DNA from: an uncultured Lachnospiraceae bacterium
Lineage (GTDB): Bacteria; Bacillota_A; Clostridia; Lachnospirales; Lachnospiraceae
Direction of reading: 5' to 3'
Length of the DNA stretch: 5,878 bases
Assembly: GCA_902787595.1 (NCBI GenBank)
Contig: CADAHD010000154.1
Coordinates: 1-5,878 of the forward strand
Shown: in pieces, positions 1 to 5,759 of the stretch
How the letters are laid out: every line of letters starts with the position of its first letter
Position numbering within the stretch: position 1 is the first letter of the stretch
Program-made: the position numbers and the translations under genes
The notes under the pieces: model-generated
What the model was told of the DNA's origin: nothing
The model's input: only the letters and a program-made list of their open reading frames with translations
Databases searched by the model: none

Positions 1-605
1 AGAACATAATCATAATTAAAGTAGTTGATCATCTCTTCGACGCGCAGCGCATTATCGGTTATGCCAAAGCCGTCATTTTCAAATACCCTGCGGCGGAAGT
101 TTGAATAGCTTGCGGTATCCACATCTGCGCCGAAGGTTGAGAAAGGCTGTGTTGCTACCGAAACGAAACCGGACTCGTTGATATTCTTAAAGCTTTCGGT
201 ATTCCAGTCAACTTCATCTACAGAAAGATCGGGATCGTAGACCGTACCGTGAGCTGCACCAAGAGTTGATGTGTAAGCACCGGGATCGACTGCATAGCTC
301 ATGTCTGCCTCTGCCTCACAATCTTCGGCAACTGCGGCTGATTCATAAGTTACTGCGTTTGACATCATGACCAGTCCCTTGTTACGATTGCCGCCGCTCC
401 AGGAGTAATCGTAGAGACCGTCGTAATCCTTGCCGACCTGTTTGATGCGCTTTTCTATTTCGGCATCGGTGTACTGCTTGACGCTTGCGGGGGCAGTAAC
501 GCCCGGGGTATTCAGATTTCCCCTGCTTGTGGGAGCAACTGAGTTTCCACATCCTGCCATTGTGATGCACAGAAGTAACATAACAGCAATGTTTCTTTTC
601 TTCAT
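1..605 (-). CDS. von Willebrand factor A-type lipoprotein, N-terminal part (C-terminus beyond left edge)
   Basis: The reading frame starts at ATG 605-603 and stays open to the left edge, giving 201 codons without a stop. It begins MKKRNIAVMLLLC and has a lipobox-like TMAGC with the lipid-carrying cysteine at residue 19, so the product is probably a lipoprotein on the outer face of the membrane. A low-complexity stretch at residues 20-45 follows. Residues 154-172 (PFSTFGADVDTASYSNFRR) and 189-200 (VEEMINYFNYDY) match the conserved N-terminal block that precedes the vWA domain in YfbK-like lipoproteins. The vWA domain with its metal-binding MIDAS motif should lie beyond the window, so it is not seen here. 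A GGAGGA sequence eight bases upstream fixes the start. The gene is transcribed divergently from the glycosidase genes. Its role is unknown; proteins of this family are thought to act in protein-protein contacts in the envelope. Family assignment is fairly sure, function is not. Confidence 0.5.
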   Translation of the reverse strand, partial: MKKRNIAVMLLLCITMAGCGNSVAPTSRGNLNTPGVTAPASVKQYTDAEIEKRIKQVGKDYDGLYDYSWSGGNRNKGLVMMSNAVTYESAAVAEDCEAEADMSYAVDPGAYTSTLGAAHGTVYDPDLSVDEVDWNTESFKNINESGFVSVATQPFSTFGADVDTASYSNFRRRVFENDGFGITDNALRVEEMINYFNYDYV

Positions 606-613
606 ATCATTTT

Positions 614-619
614 CCTCCG
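614..619 (-). promoter_or_regulatory. Ribosome binding site of the vWA-type lipoprotein gene
   Basis: Read on the minus strand this is GGAGGA, eight bases before ATG 605-603. It settles the start codon. The other nearby ATG (610-608) runs into a stop after one codon. No convincing -35/-10 pair was found upstream on this strand: AATAAT and TATGAT -10-like words occur but without a matching -35 at 16-18 bases. Confidence 0.5.
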
Positions 620-650
620 TTTTTATATGTGATCCTTTTGATTATTCTTT

Positions 651-670
651 CCGGCTGCATGTTGCGCCGG
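651..670. repeat. Imperfect hairpin in the leader of the vWA-type lipoprotein gene
   Basis: CCGGC at 651-655 pairs with GCCGG at 666-670, and GCA 657-659 pairs with TGC 663-665, leaving one unpaired base (656) and a three-base loop. On the minus strand it would form in the untranslated leader about 45 bases before the start codon. It has no T-run on either strand, so it is not a terminator. Role unknown. Confidence 0.5.
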
Positions 671-701
671 GCCTTGAGAAGGATCTTTGTCTTTGTCCTA
701 T

Positions 702-720
702 GCTCATCATACGGATGAGC
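702..720. repeat. Inverted repeat, 7-base arms with 5-base spacer
   Basis: GCTCATC (702-708) and GATGAGC (714-720) are perfect reverse complements separated by ATACG. It lies in the divergent intergenic region nearer the lipoprotein gene and could be a protein-binding site or a leader hairpin. No T-run follows on either strand. Short repeats of this length do occur by chance. Confidence 0.5.
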
Positions 721-805
721 CGGAGAGGATTTATGGGGGATTACGATTTTTTTTCGCCGGCATGATCAGATGCGCAGATAAAGGCAGCGCTCAGCCATAT
801 GTTAA

Positions 806-822
806 ACGGCTTGACAAGCCGT
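806..822. promoter_or_regulatory. Perfect 17-base palindrome over the -35 box, candidate operator
   Basis: ACGGCTTG (806-813), a central A (814) and CAAGCCGT (815-822) make a perfect 8+1+8 palindrome. The -35 box TTGACA (811-816) lies within it, so a dimeric regulator bound here would block RNA polymerase. This placement is typical of repressors of sugar-use operons, but the sequence is not a clear LacI-type consensus and no regulator gene is present in the window. Operator function is inference. Confidence 0.5.
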
Positions 823-839
823 ATAGCGGCAAATATCAT
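811..839 (+). promoter_or_regulatory. Sigma-A type promoter for the glycosidase operon
   Basis: The -35 box TTGACA (811-816) is a perfect consensus match. After a 17-base spacer the -10 box TATCAT (834-839) matches five of six positions. Transcription would start near 846, leaving a leader of about 38 bases before ATG 884. It is the best promoter in the window and overlaps a perfect palindrome. Confidence 0.5.
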
Positions 840-871
840 ATATCTGCAGTTTGAAAATTTTTTTCAGGGGG

Positions 872-878
872 AAAGGAG
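872..878 (+). promoter_or_regulatory. Ribosome binding site of the GH27 gene (decides the start)
   Basis: AAAGGAG at 872-878 lies five bases before ATG 884-886. An in-frame TTG at 851 has no such site in front of it and falls almost at the predicted transcription start, so ATG 884 is the better start. Confidence 0.5.
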
Positions 879-883
879 CAGTC

Positions 884-2683
884 ATGGGGATCGAAGTAAG
901 TACCGAAAGACCTGCGGTGATAAAAGATGATAAGTACCGCTATGACAGTTTTAAGGACGGTAAAGTATTTGAAGGAAAGCAGATCGGGCGCCTTCCGGCA
1001 ATGGGCTGGAACAGCTGGAACGCATTCGGCAGCGGCAATACCGAAGAACTGACTAAGGCGGTGGCAGATAAGTTTATTGAGCTGGGGCTGGATAAACTGG
1101 GCTATGAATATATAGTGCTGGATGACGGCTGTTACAAACAGGAGCGTGTAGACGGAAAGCTTTCCAATGAGGAAGTCAAATTCCCTTCGGGCTTCAGGGC
1201 GCTGGCCGACTATATACATGACAAAGGCCTTAAATTCGGCATGTATAACGATATAGGAACGAATCTCTGCGCGGGAGCAGCAGTGGGCACCTGCGGCCAT
1301 GAGCTTACGGACGCGCGTTCTTATATTGAATGGGGTGTAGACTTTATTAAGGTGGACAATTGCTATTATCTCTGGGACAATGCTACCTTCTCAAATGCAG
1401 AGAATGCAAAATATACATATGCGCCCAATATCAGGGGCATCGAAGTTGAAGGCAAGGGTATGGCTCTTAAGCTTTCCGTGGCTTATGCAGAGCTGAGAGG
1501 CTCAGGCGCGGAGATAAAGGACGGTTACGCTACAGGCATCGTTACCTTTGACGGCACAGGTCCGCAGCAGAGTCCGACAGGCGATATGAGCGCGGAACTG
1601 GTATTTAAAGTTGAAGCGCCTGCAGACGGCGAGTATGGACTGCAGTTAAGATATGCCACAGGTAAAGAGCCGGGATGCGGCTGCTGGCTGCAGATAGCGG
1701 CAGGACCCGAGGACGCTACAAAGATCTTCTATGATGATATGGTGCCCGAAAGCGGCGGCCCTTCCGAATTCATATCTTCCTCTCATTTTAAGATAGTGCT
1801 AAAGAAGGGCGAAAATATCATAAGGCTTATGAACCACAGGCGTCAGGAGAATACACTTTGCTCTTATGCTGCACTGCTGGAAGCCTTTAATGAAGTTTAT
1901 AAAGAGCATGGGATATTGCTTTCCATCTGTGAATGGGGCAAGACCCAGCCTCAGAACTGGGGATATAAGGTGGGTGATTCCTGGCGAATACTCAACGATA
2001 TCACTTTCCAGGTGGGAGCTGACGGCAATCCGGGACGCGGCGAATGGGCCAGCGATTATACGCCCGGCGTAGCAGTACAGTATGATAAAGCCGTTATCAT
2101 GGATGAATACGCCGGACCGGATAAAGGCTGGAATGATCCCGATATGCTTATGATAGGCATGAATGGTCTGGATATGACTCAGTGCGGCACACATTTTACA
2201 ATGTGGTGCATGATGAACTCGCCGCTTATGCTGGGGATGGACCTGCGCCGTGTCAACAGGGGAGACGATATATATAACATCATTGCCAATGAAGATCTGA
2301 TCGCGCTTAACCGGGATGCGCTGGGCGTGCAGGCTAAAAGGGTTTATTCCACCTTAGCCAAAGAGGCTCCCGATAAGGAGTACATCCGGGATAACGACCG
2401 CGCCGATATACTGGCTAAGCCTCTTGCCGACGGCAGCGTGGCGCTTTCCTTTATCAATCTCAGCGACCATGAACAGACTTGGGGATTATCTGTCAGCATT
2501 GATACGATACTAGAGTTTATCGGAAATAAGATGAAGGATAAGGACGGCTTTGCCGCAGCGGCTTCGTATAGGATAAAGGACCTTTGGAGTAAGGAAGAAA
2601 AAAGCCTTGAAACAAAGGAAATAAGCGCATCAGGCATTCCCGCATACGGAAATCTTACTTTAAAGATAAGCCCGGTAAAATGA
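884..2683 (+). CDS. GH27 family glycosidase (alpha-galactosidase type) with an inserted beta-rich, CBM-like domain
   Basis: Predicted 599-residue enzyme of glycoside hydrolase family 27, a retaining TIM-barrel family whose commonest activity is alpha-galactosidase. Visible motifs in order: MGWNSWN at residues 40-46, VLDDGCY at 78-84 (substrate-binding Asp pair), KVDNC at 156-160 with nucleophile Asp158, SICEWG at 347-352, SWRILNDI at 366-373 with acid/base Asp372, WNDPDML at 416-422, and a C-terminal beta-sandwich from about 480. There is no signal peptide, so it should act in the cytoplasm on imported oligosaccharides. It is longer than a plain two-domain enzyme because about 165 residues (roughly 168-335) separate the nucleophile strand from the SICEWG strand. 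This insert contains phrases such as AELVFKVEAPADGEYGLQLRYA, typical of CBM6/CBM35-like beta-sandwiches. It is the first gene after the strong promoter, and its stop codon overlaps the next start. The family includes alpha-N-acetylgalactosaminidases, beta-L-arabinopyranosidases and isomalto-dextranases, so the exact substrate is open. The GH113 neighbour favours galactosylated manno-oligosaccharides. Confidence 0.5.
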   Translation: MGIEVSTERPAVIKDDKYRYDSFKDGKVFEGKQIGRLPAMGWNSWNAFGSGNTEELTKAVADKFIELGLDKLGYEYIVLDDGCYKQERVDGKLSNEEVKFPSGFRALADYIHDKGLKFGMYNDIGTNLCAGAAVGTCGHELTDARSYIEWGVDFIKVDNCYYLWDNATFSNAENAKYTYAPNIRGIEVEGKGMALKLSVAYAELRGSGAEIKDGYATGIVTFDGTGPQQSPTGDMSAELVFKVEAPADGEYGLQLRYATGKEPGCGCWLQIAAGPEDATKIFYDDMVPESGGPSEFISSSHFKIVLKKGENIIRLMNHRRQENTLCSYAALLEAFNEVYKEHGILLSICEWGKTQPQNWGYKVGDSWRILNDITFQVGADGNPGRGEWASDYTPGVAVQYDKAVIMDEYAGPDKGWNDPDMLMIGMNGLDMTQCGTHFTMWCMMNSPLMLGMDLRRVNRGDDIYNIIANEDLIALNRDALGVQAKRVYSTLAKEAPDKEYIRDNDRADILAKPLADGSVALSFINLSDHEQTWGLSVSIDTILEFIGNKMKDKDGFAAAASYRIKDLWSKEEKSLETKEISASGIPAYGNLTLKISPVK

Positions 2684-3150
2684 TGCGGGAAGAAAGCAAT
2701 ACAGACATACAGGGATCCGGGGAAACACAGAATACGCTGACGGTCAGGGAGTTTGTGGAATCCCTTTCGCAGATGGGGCGATGCGATCTGTTTGAAAAGG
2801 CTTTCAGCGCAGATGCATTAAGGGCGGCCGGCATTGATATGGATGCGGAAAAAATGCGGCGCCTGGATGCGGCACTCATGCTGCATAAATATCTGCTGGA
2901 AGTGGCAGGCATACCGGACTTGGAGGATATAAGCGCAGCCGCGGTATTAAAAGACCTTTATGACTGCCGTAAATGTGTAGCGCATATAGCGCAGGTTTAT
3001 CTTCGCGGGCTTATGACTGCAGTGAGATATCCACTGCCTGACGGAAATGAACTGCTAGTCTTTGACGGCAGTGCACCGTATATGAGAGAGCAGCTCAAGC
3101 AGCTGTTATGCTCATGGAGCAGAGTGATAAAAACAGGAACGGACGCGTAA
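2680..3150 (+). CDS. Conserved-looking cytoplasmic protein of unknown function, SLH-like C-terminal half
   Basis: The frame begins with two adjacent ATG codons (2680 and 2683). The first overlaps the TGA of the GH27 gene as ATGA, which suggests translational coupling; no clear ribosome binding site is visible. The product is 156 residues, without signal peptide or membrane segment. Residues 20-60 look helical. Residues 61-112 (RLDAALMLHKYL, then DLYDCRKC at 92-99 and HIAQVYLRG at 102-110) follow the pattern of an SLH-like half-domain: an Arg-Ala helix with Leu-His, then Asp, then a helix ending Tyr-x-x-Gly-Leu-Met. Because the protein has no export signal it is unlikely to anchor anything to the cell wall. 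Cys96 and Cys99 form a CxxC pair that could bind metal or form a disulphide. Its place between two glycosidases suggests a helper or binding role, but this is inference. I do not recognise a named family. Confidence 0.5.
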   Translation: MMREESNTDIQGSGETQNTLTVREFVESLSQMGRCDLFEKAFSADALRAAGIDMDAEKMRRLDAALMLHKYLLEVAGIPDLEDISAAAVLKDLYDCRKCVAHIAQVYLRGLMTAVRYPLPDGNELLVFDGSAPYMREQLKQLLCSWSRVIKTGTDA

Positions 3151-3178
3151 AGAGCAGCAGTGCATCTTGTGCCGGATA

Positions 3179-3207
3179 TGGACAAATCTATCAAGATGTG
3201 GTATCAT
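3179..3207 (+). promoter_or_regulatory. Candidate internal promoter before the GH113-like gene
   Basis: TGGACA (3179-3184, five of six matches to TTGACA) is followed by a 17-base spacer and TATCAT (3202-3207, five of six). The TG at 3199-3200 makes an extended -10 element. Transcription would start near 3214 and leave a leader of about 38 bases. It sits in the 101-base gap between the stop of the preceding gene and the chosen GH113 start, which is the largest gap in the rightward gene run. Its -10 box and spacer equal those of the main promoter. Confidence 0.5.
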
Positions 3208-3238
3208 GCCGCTTGTGGCAAGGAAGAGAAGCTTTAAC

Positions 3239-3242
3239 GGAG
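3239..3242 (+). promoter_or_regulatory. Ribosome binding site of the GH113-like gene (decides the start)
   Basis: GGAG lies nine bases before ATG 3252. It supports this start over the in-frame ATG codons at 3108 and 3114, which lie inside the preceding gene and would add 48 and 46 residues lacking any family resemblance. Confidence 0.5.
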
Positions 3243-3251
3243 CAGATCGAT

Positions 3252-4220
3252 ATGGAGATAAAAGGCTTTACATACGGTTATGACGGACGTGACGGAGTAT
3301 ACCGCTCCGAAGCCGGAAAGCTCTCCCAGCAGAGGCTTTTTGAGACCGGTGTTAACTGGATATGCTTATGCTTTACTGTAGAGCAGGATGATGTCTTCAG
3401 CAGACAGATACGTTTTCATTTCGGACAGGATGTGAACGACCGCGACCTTTGCGCAGTGATCGAAAATGCCCATAAGCATAATGTTAAAATATGTCTTAAA
3501 CCTATACTTAATTCCGGCGATGGCATATGGCGCGCCAGGATCACCTTCCCTGATTCCGACCAGTGGGGCAGGGATAAATACTGGGATGAATGGTTTGCTT
3601 CATATACGGCATTTATTAAGTATTATGCCGCTCTTGCGCAGGAAACAGGCTGTGAGATGTTCTGCATAGGCTGTGAGATGCTGGGAACCGAAAAGAAAGA
3701 GCAGCATTGGAGAAAGCTTATAGCTGATGTAAGAGCCGCATACAGCGGAAAGATCGCATATAATACCAATCACGGCCACGAGCTGGAGATGAAGTGGTTT
3801 GACGCCGTGGATTATGTAGGCACCAGCGCATACTTCCCTGTCGGAGAGGACGGAAAGACCTCTGTGGAAGATATGGCAGCAAAGTGGGCAGGCATAAAGG
3901 ATGAGATGAAGAAGGTACACGAGGCTTTTAACAAGCCCGTGGTCTTTATTGAAATAGGCTGCCGCAGCGCTCGCGGATGCTCGGCTATGCCCTGGGATTT
4001 TGAACATCAGGATCTGCCTCATGATGAGGAAGAGCAGGCAAACTTTTATGAATCCTGCTTACAGACCTTTTTTGATGAGCCCTGGTTTGCAGGTTGTTTC
4101 TGGTGGGACTGGGGCAGCACGATATACGATACTGAAGAAGAGGCTGCTAAAGAAAACGGCTTCAATGTACACCTTAAGAAAGCGGAGCAGGTTCTTAAAA
4201 AATGGTACGCAAAGACCTGA
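3252..4220 (+). CDS. GH113-like glycosidase, probable cytoplasmic beta-mannanase/mannosidase
   Basis: From ATG 3252 the product has 322 residues, close to the usual size of single-domain GH113 enzymes, the beta-1,4-mannanase family of clan GH-A. It starts MEIKGFTYGYDGRDG and continues with GVNWICLCFTVEQDD (residues 33-47), the second barrel strand pattern of this family. KICLKPIL is at 79-86. FCIGCEM at 137-143 carries the likely acid/base Glu142, and VFIEIGCRSA at 231-240 carries the likely nucleophile Glu234. GCFWWDWGS at 281-289 forms the last strand with aromatic substrate contacts. There is no signal peptide, so it should act on oligosaccharides brought into the cell. Together with the GH27 gene upstream it fits degradation of galactomannan fragments. 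An internal promoter-like sequence lies directly upstream. Its last 19 bases overlap the start of the next gene. Family assignment is good; mannan as substrate follows from the family and remains inference. Confidence 0.5.
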   Translation: MEIKGFTYGYDGRDGVYRSEAGKLSQQRLFETGVNWICLCFTVEQDDVFSRQIRFHFGQDVNDRDLCAVIENAHKHNVKICLKPILNSGDGIWRARITFPDSDQWGRDKYWDEWFASYTAFIKYYAALAQETGCEMFCIGCEMLGTEKKEQHWRKLIADVRAAYSGKIAYNTNHGHELEMKWFDAVDYVGTSAYFPVGEDGKTSVEDMAAKWAGIKDEMKKVHEAFNKPVVFIEIGCRSARGCSAMPWDFEHQDLPHDEEEQANFYESCLQTFFDEPWFAGCFWWDWGSTIYDTEEEAAKENGFNVHLKKAEQVLKKWYAKT

Positions 4221-5170
4221 TAAAAACACTGGCCCTGTTATCAATGACAGGGCTTTTATACGGCTGCGGGAAGAAAGATCCCGATATCGATCCTGCGCAG
4301 ACAGTAGTACAGCTTGAACCCAAGGAAGGCGTGTATGCCTTTAATGAGAGCAGGGCGGGAGAGATACGACACGTGGGACCTACGGAAACCCCTACGCCCA
4401 CACCGACGCCTGTTCCGGCGCCGGCCAAACAGGATACTCCTGCCGGGAACGGTGACACGACTGCAAAGCCTGTTGATACCGTGCCTGCCGGCGCCGCTAC
4501 CAGCTATGATATTTCAGAGCTTGAGCGCAGGGTTTATTCCGTTGAGCAGGAAGCGCAGATAGCGGAATTTTACCGTAATACCGTATTTACCGGTGATTCC
4601 GTGCTGCTGGGCTTTAAGAACTATTGCGCAAAGAGCAGCGATCCGCTGCTTAAGAATCTTAAATTCCTTGCATCCGGGTCGTATTCGCTGCACAACGCTT
4701 TCTGGGAAGTAAGTGATAAGAGCATACACCCGCTTTATCAGGGACAGCAGTATCCTTTGTGGGAGTCCATACCCATGATGGGAGTGGAAAGGGCTTTTCT
4801 GTTCTTTGGCATAAACGATGTGTCCTTTGGCGTGGATGAATCACTTGCTTTGTATCCGCAGCTGATCGATAAGATCAAGGCCGGTGCGCCGGAGCTGGAT
4901 GTTACGATACTGAGCGCGACCTATACCTTAAACGGTAAAGGAAAGGGAAGCCTTAACAATAATAATCTGGCAAGTTTTAATTCCGGAGTCACAAAGCTGG
5001 CTGCCGAAAAAGGCTGGGGCTATATAGATCTTGCAACCGTGCTTTCCGACGGAGCCGGTAATCTGGCAGAAAAATATTGCAGTGATGGTGAACTGCACGA
5101 AAATGAACTGGCCTACAGAGTGTGGGTCATGATGCTTAAAGCTTATGCCGCAGAACGGCTGGGCTTCTGA
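4202..5170 (+). CDS. SGNH/GDSL-like lipoprotein, putative surface O-acetyl esterase or acyltransferase partner
   Basis: The 322-residue product starts MVRKDLIKTLALLSM and has a lipobox LYGC with Cys22, so it is predicted to be a membrane-anchored lipoprotein outside the cell. A disordered linker follows, with a Thr-Pro run (TPTPTPTPVPAP) at 63-74. The globular part from about residue 105 shows SGNH blocks: FTGDSV at 129-134 with candidate nucleophile Ser133, FFGINDVSF at 201-209 with the Gly and Asn of the GxND block, and SDGELHEN at 294-301 with candidate catalytic Asp295 and His299. Such proteins often work beside an MBOAT acyltransferase in O-acetylation of polysaccharides, and an MBOAT gene starts two genes downstream. 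The start overlaps the GH113 gene by 19 bases; the only upstream GGAG (4184-4187) is 14 bases away, which is long, so translation may be coupled or weak. A terminator-like hairpin lies within codons 11-19. Whether it transfers or removes acyl groups cannot be told. Confidence 0.5.
   Translation: MVRKDLIKTLALLSMTGLLYGCGKKDPDIDPAQTVVQLEPKEGVYAFNESRAGEIRHVGPTETPTPTPTPVPAPAKQDTPAGNGDTTAKPVDTVPAGAATSYDISELERRVYSVEQEAQIAEFYRNTVFTGDSVLLGFKNYCAKSSDPLLKNLKFLASGSYSLHNAFWEVSDKSIHPLYQGQQYPLWESIPMMGVERAFLFFGINDVSFGVDESLALYPQLIDKIKAGAPELDVTILSATYTLNGKGKGSLNNNNLASFNSGVTKLAAEKGWGYIDLATVLSDGAGNLAEKYCSDGELHENELAYRVWVMMLKAYAAERLGF
4232..4257 (+). terminator. Candidate intrinsic terminator inside the 5' end of the SGNH gene
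   Basis: GCCCTGT (4232-4238) and ACAGGGC (4247-4253) form a perfect GC-rich 7-base stem with an 8-base loop. The stem can be lengthened by G-T pairs at both ends, is directly followed by TTTTATA, and is preceded by a run of A. It begins 11 bases after the GH113 stop codon, the usual place for a terminator, but lies in the signal-peptide codons of the SGNH gene. A competing weaker pairing of TGATAA (4218-4223) with TTATCA (4238-4243) could disturb the stem. The T-run is short, so only partial termination is likely, if any. Confidence 0.5.
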
Positions 5171-5186
5171 GACAAAGGATTTTTAC

Positions 5187-5194
5187 AGAAGGAG
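5187..5194 (+). promoter_or_regulatory. Ribosome binding site of the DUF4358-type lipoprotein gene
   Basis: AGAAGGAG lies six bases before ATG 5201 and is the strongest ribosome binding site in the rightward gene run, in contrast with the weak sites of the flanking SGNH and MBOAT genes. Confidence 0.5.
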
Positions 5195-5200
5195 ATTATA

Positions 5201-5755
5201 ATGAAAAAGAAACTTATATGTATAATATTAACTGCAGCGCTGGCACTGACAGGCTGCACAAAGGATAACGGCGGCAGTGAGCCGGCAGCGCAGCCTACGG
5301 CAGCCGCAGCTGCCAATGCAGAAAATGAAGGCGGTAATACAACAGCAGCAGCGGCTGCGGAAGCGCAGCTGCCTAAGGATATATATGCAAAAATCAGCAG
5401 TTCTTTCACCCTTCCCGATCTGTATCAGGGGGATGATGACTGGATCCTGAACAACTACGGACTGGATGCTTCAAAGCTTGAGGATTATGTCTGCGCCGAG
5501 GGTGATGAACTTCATGCCTACAGGATCTTTATAATCAAGACTAAGGACAGCGCTGATGTGGCAGATGTTGTAAGCAAACTTAATGCAGTTTATTCCCAGC
5601 TTTCTTCTCCCGAAATGCTGGATTATATGCCTGAGCAGGCTGATACGATAAAGGCAGGCAGGGTAGTGAGCAGCGGAAACTATGCATATCTTCTGATATC
5701 TCCCGATGCCGACGGCATCGAAAAGATCATAAAAGAGGGTATCGCCGCTAACTGA
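5201..5755 (+). CDS. DUF4358-type small lipoprotein
   Basis: The 184-residue product begins MKKKLICIILTAALALTGC, a clear lipoprotein signal with lipobox ALTGC and Cys19, so it is expected on the outer face of the membrane. Residues 20-57 are low complexity, rich in Ala, Asn, Glu and Thr, and act as a tether. The folded part (about 58-184) contains LPKDIYAKISSSF, then YGLDASKLEDYVC, then HAYRIFIIKTKDSADVADV, and near the end AGRVVSSGNYAYLLISPDAD. This matches the pattern of DUF4358, in which an N-terminal segment and a helix counting down to a late beta strand are conserved. Members are commonly found beside MBOAT and SGNH genes in Firmicutes, as here. The molecular role is unknown. The gene starts 30 bases after the SGNH gene and ends four bases before the MBOAT gene, so all three are probably made together. 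Family call from memory of the pattern, not from a search. Confidence 0.5.
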   Translation: MKKKLICIILTAALALTGCTKDNGGSEPAAQPTAAAAANAENEGGNTTAAAAAEAQLPKDIYAKISSSFTLPDLYQGDDDWILNNYGLDASKLEDYVCAEGDELHAYRIFIIKTKDSADVADVVSKLNAVYSQLSSPEMLDYMPEQADTIKAGRVVSSGNYAYLLISPDADGIEKIIKEGIAAN

Positions 5756-5759
5756 AACA

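Noticed and set aside
747..754. Run of eight T in the intergenic region as a terminator
   Set aside because: No GC-rich stem lies directly before it; the nearest hairpin (702-720) ends 26 bases upstream.
430..765. Plus-strand open frame of 111 codons over the lipoprotein start and intergenic region
   Set aside because: It runs antisense through the signal-peptide region of the minus-strand lipoprotein gene and has no ribosome binding site or family pattern.
851..883. TTG at 851 as start of the GH27 gene
   Set aside because: No ribosome binding site precedes it and it lies about five bases after the predicted transcription start, whereas ATG 884 has AAAGGAG at proper distance.
836..1300. Minus-strand open frame of 154 codons over the GH27 start
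   Set aside because: It is opposite conserved GH27 motifs and the main promoter, has no recognisable protein pattern and is best seen as a shadow.
1799..2194. Minus-strand open frame of 131 codons within the GH27 gene
   Set aside because: It lies opposite a well-supported coding region with catalytic motifs, has no family resemblance and is a shadow of codon bias.
4387..4425. Thr-Pro coding stretch as a nucleotide repeat
   Set aside because: The protein repeats Thr-Pro but the codons vary, so it is a linker under amino-acid-level constraint and not a DNA tandem repeat.
5143..5409. Alanine-rich minus-strand open frame
   Set aside because: It is the complement of the Ala-rich tether of the DUF4358-type lipoprotein; GCN-rich codons read as Ala and Cys-rich runs in the opposite strand.
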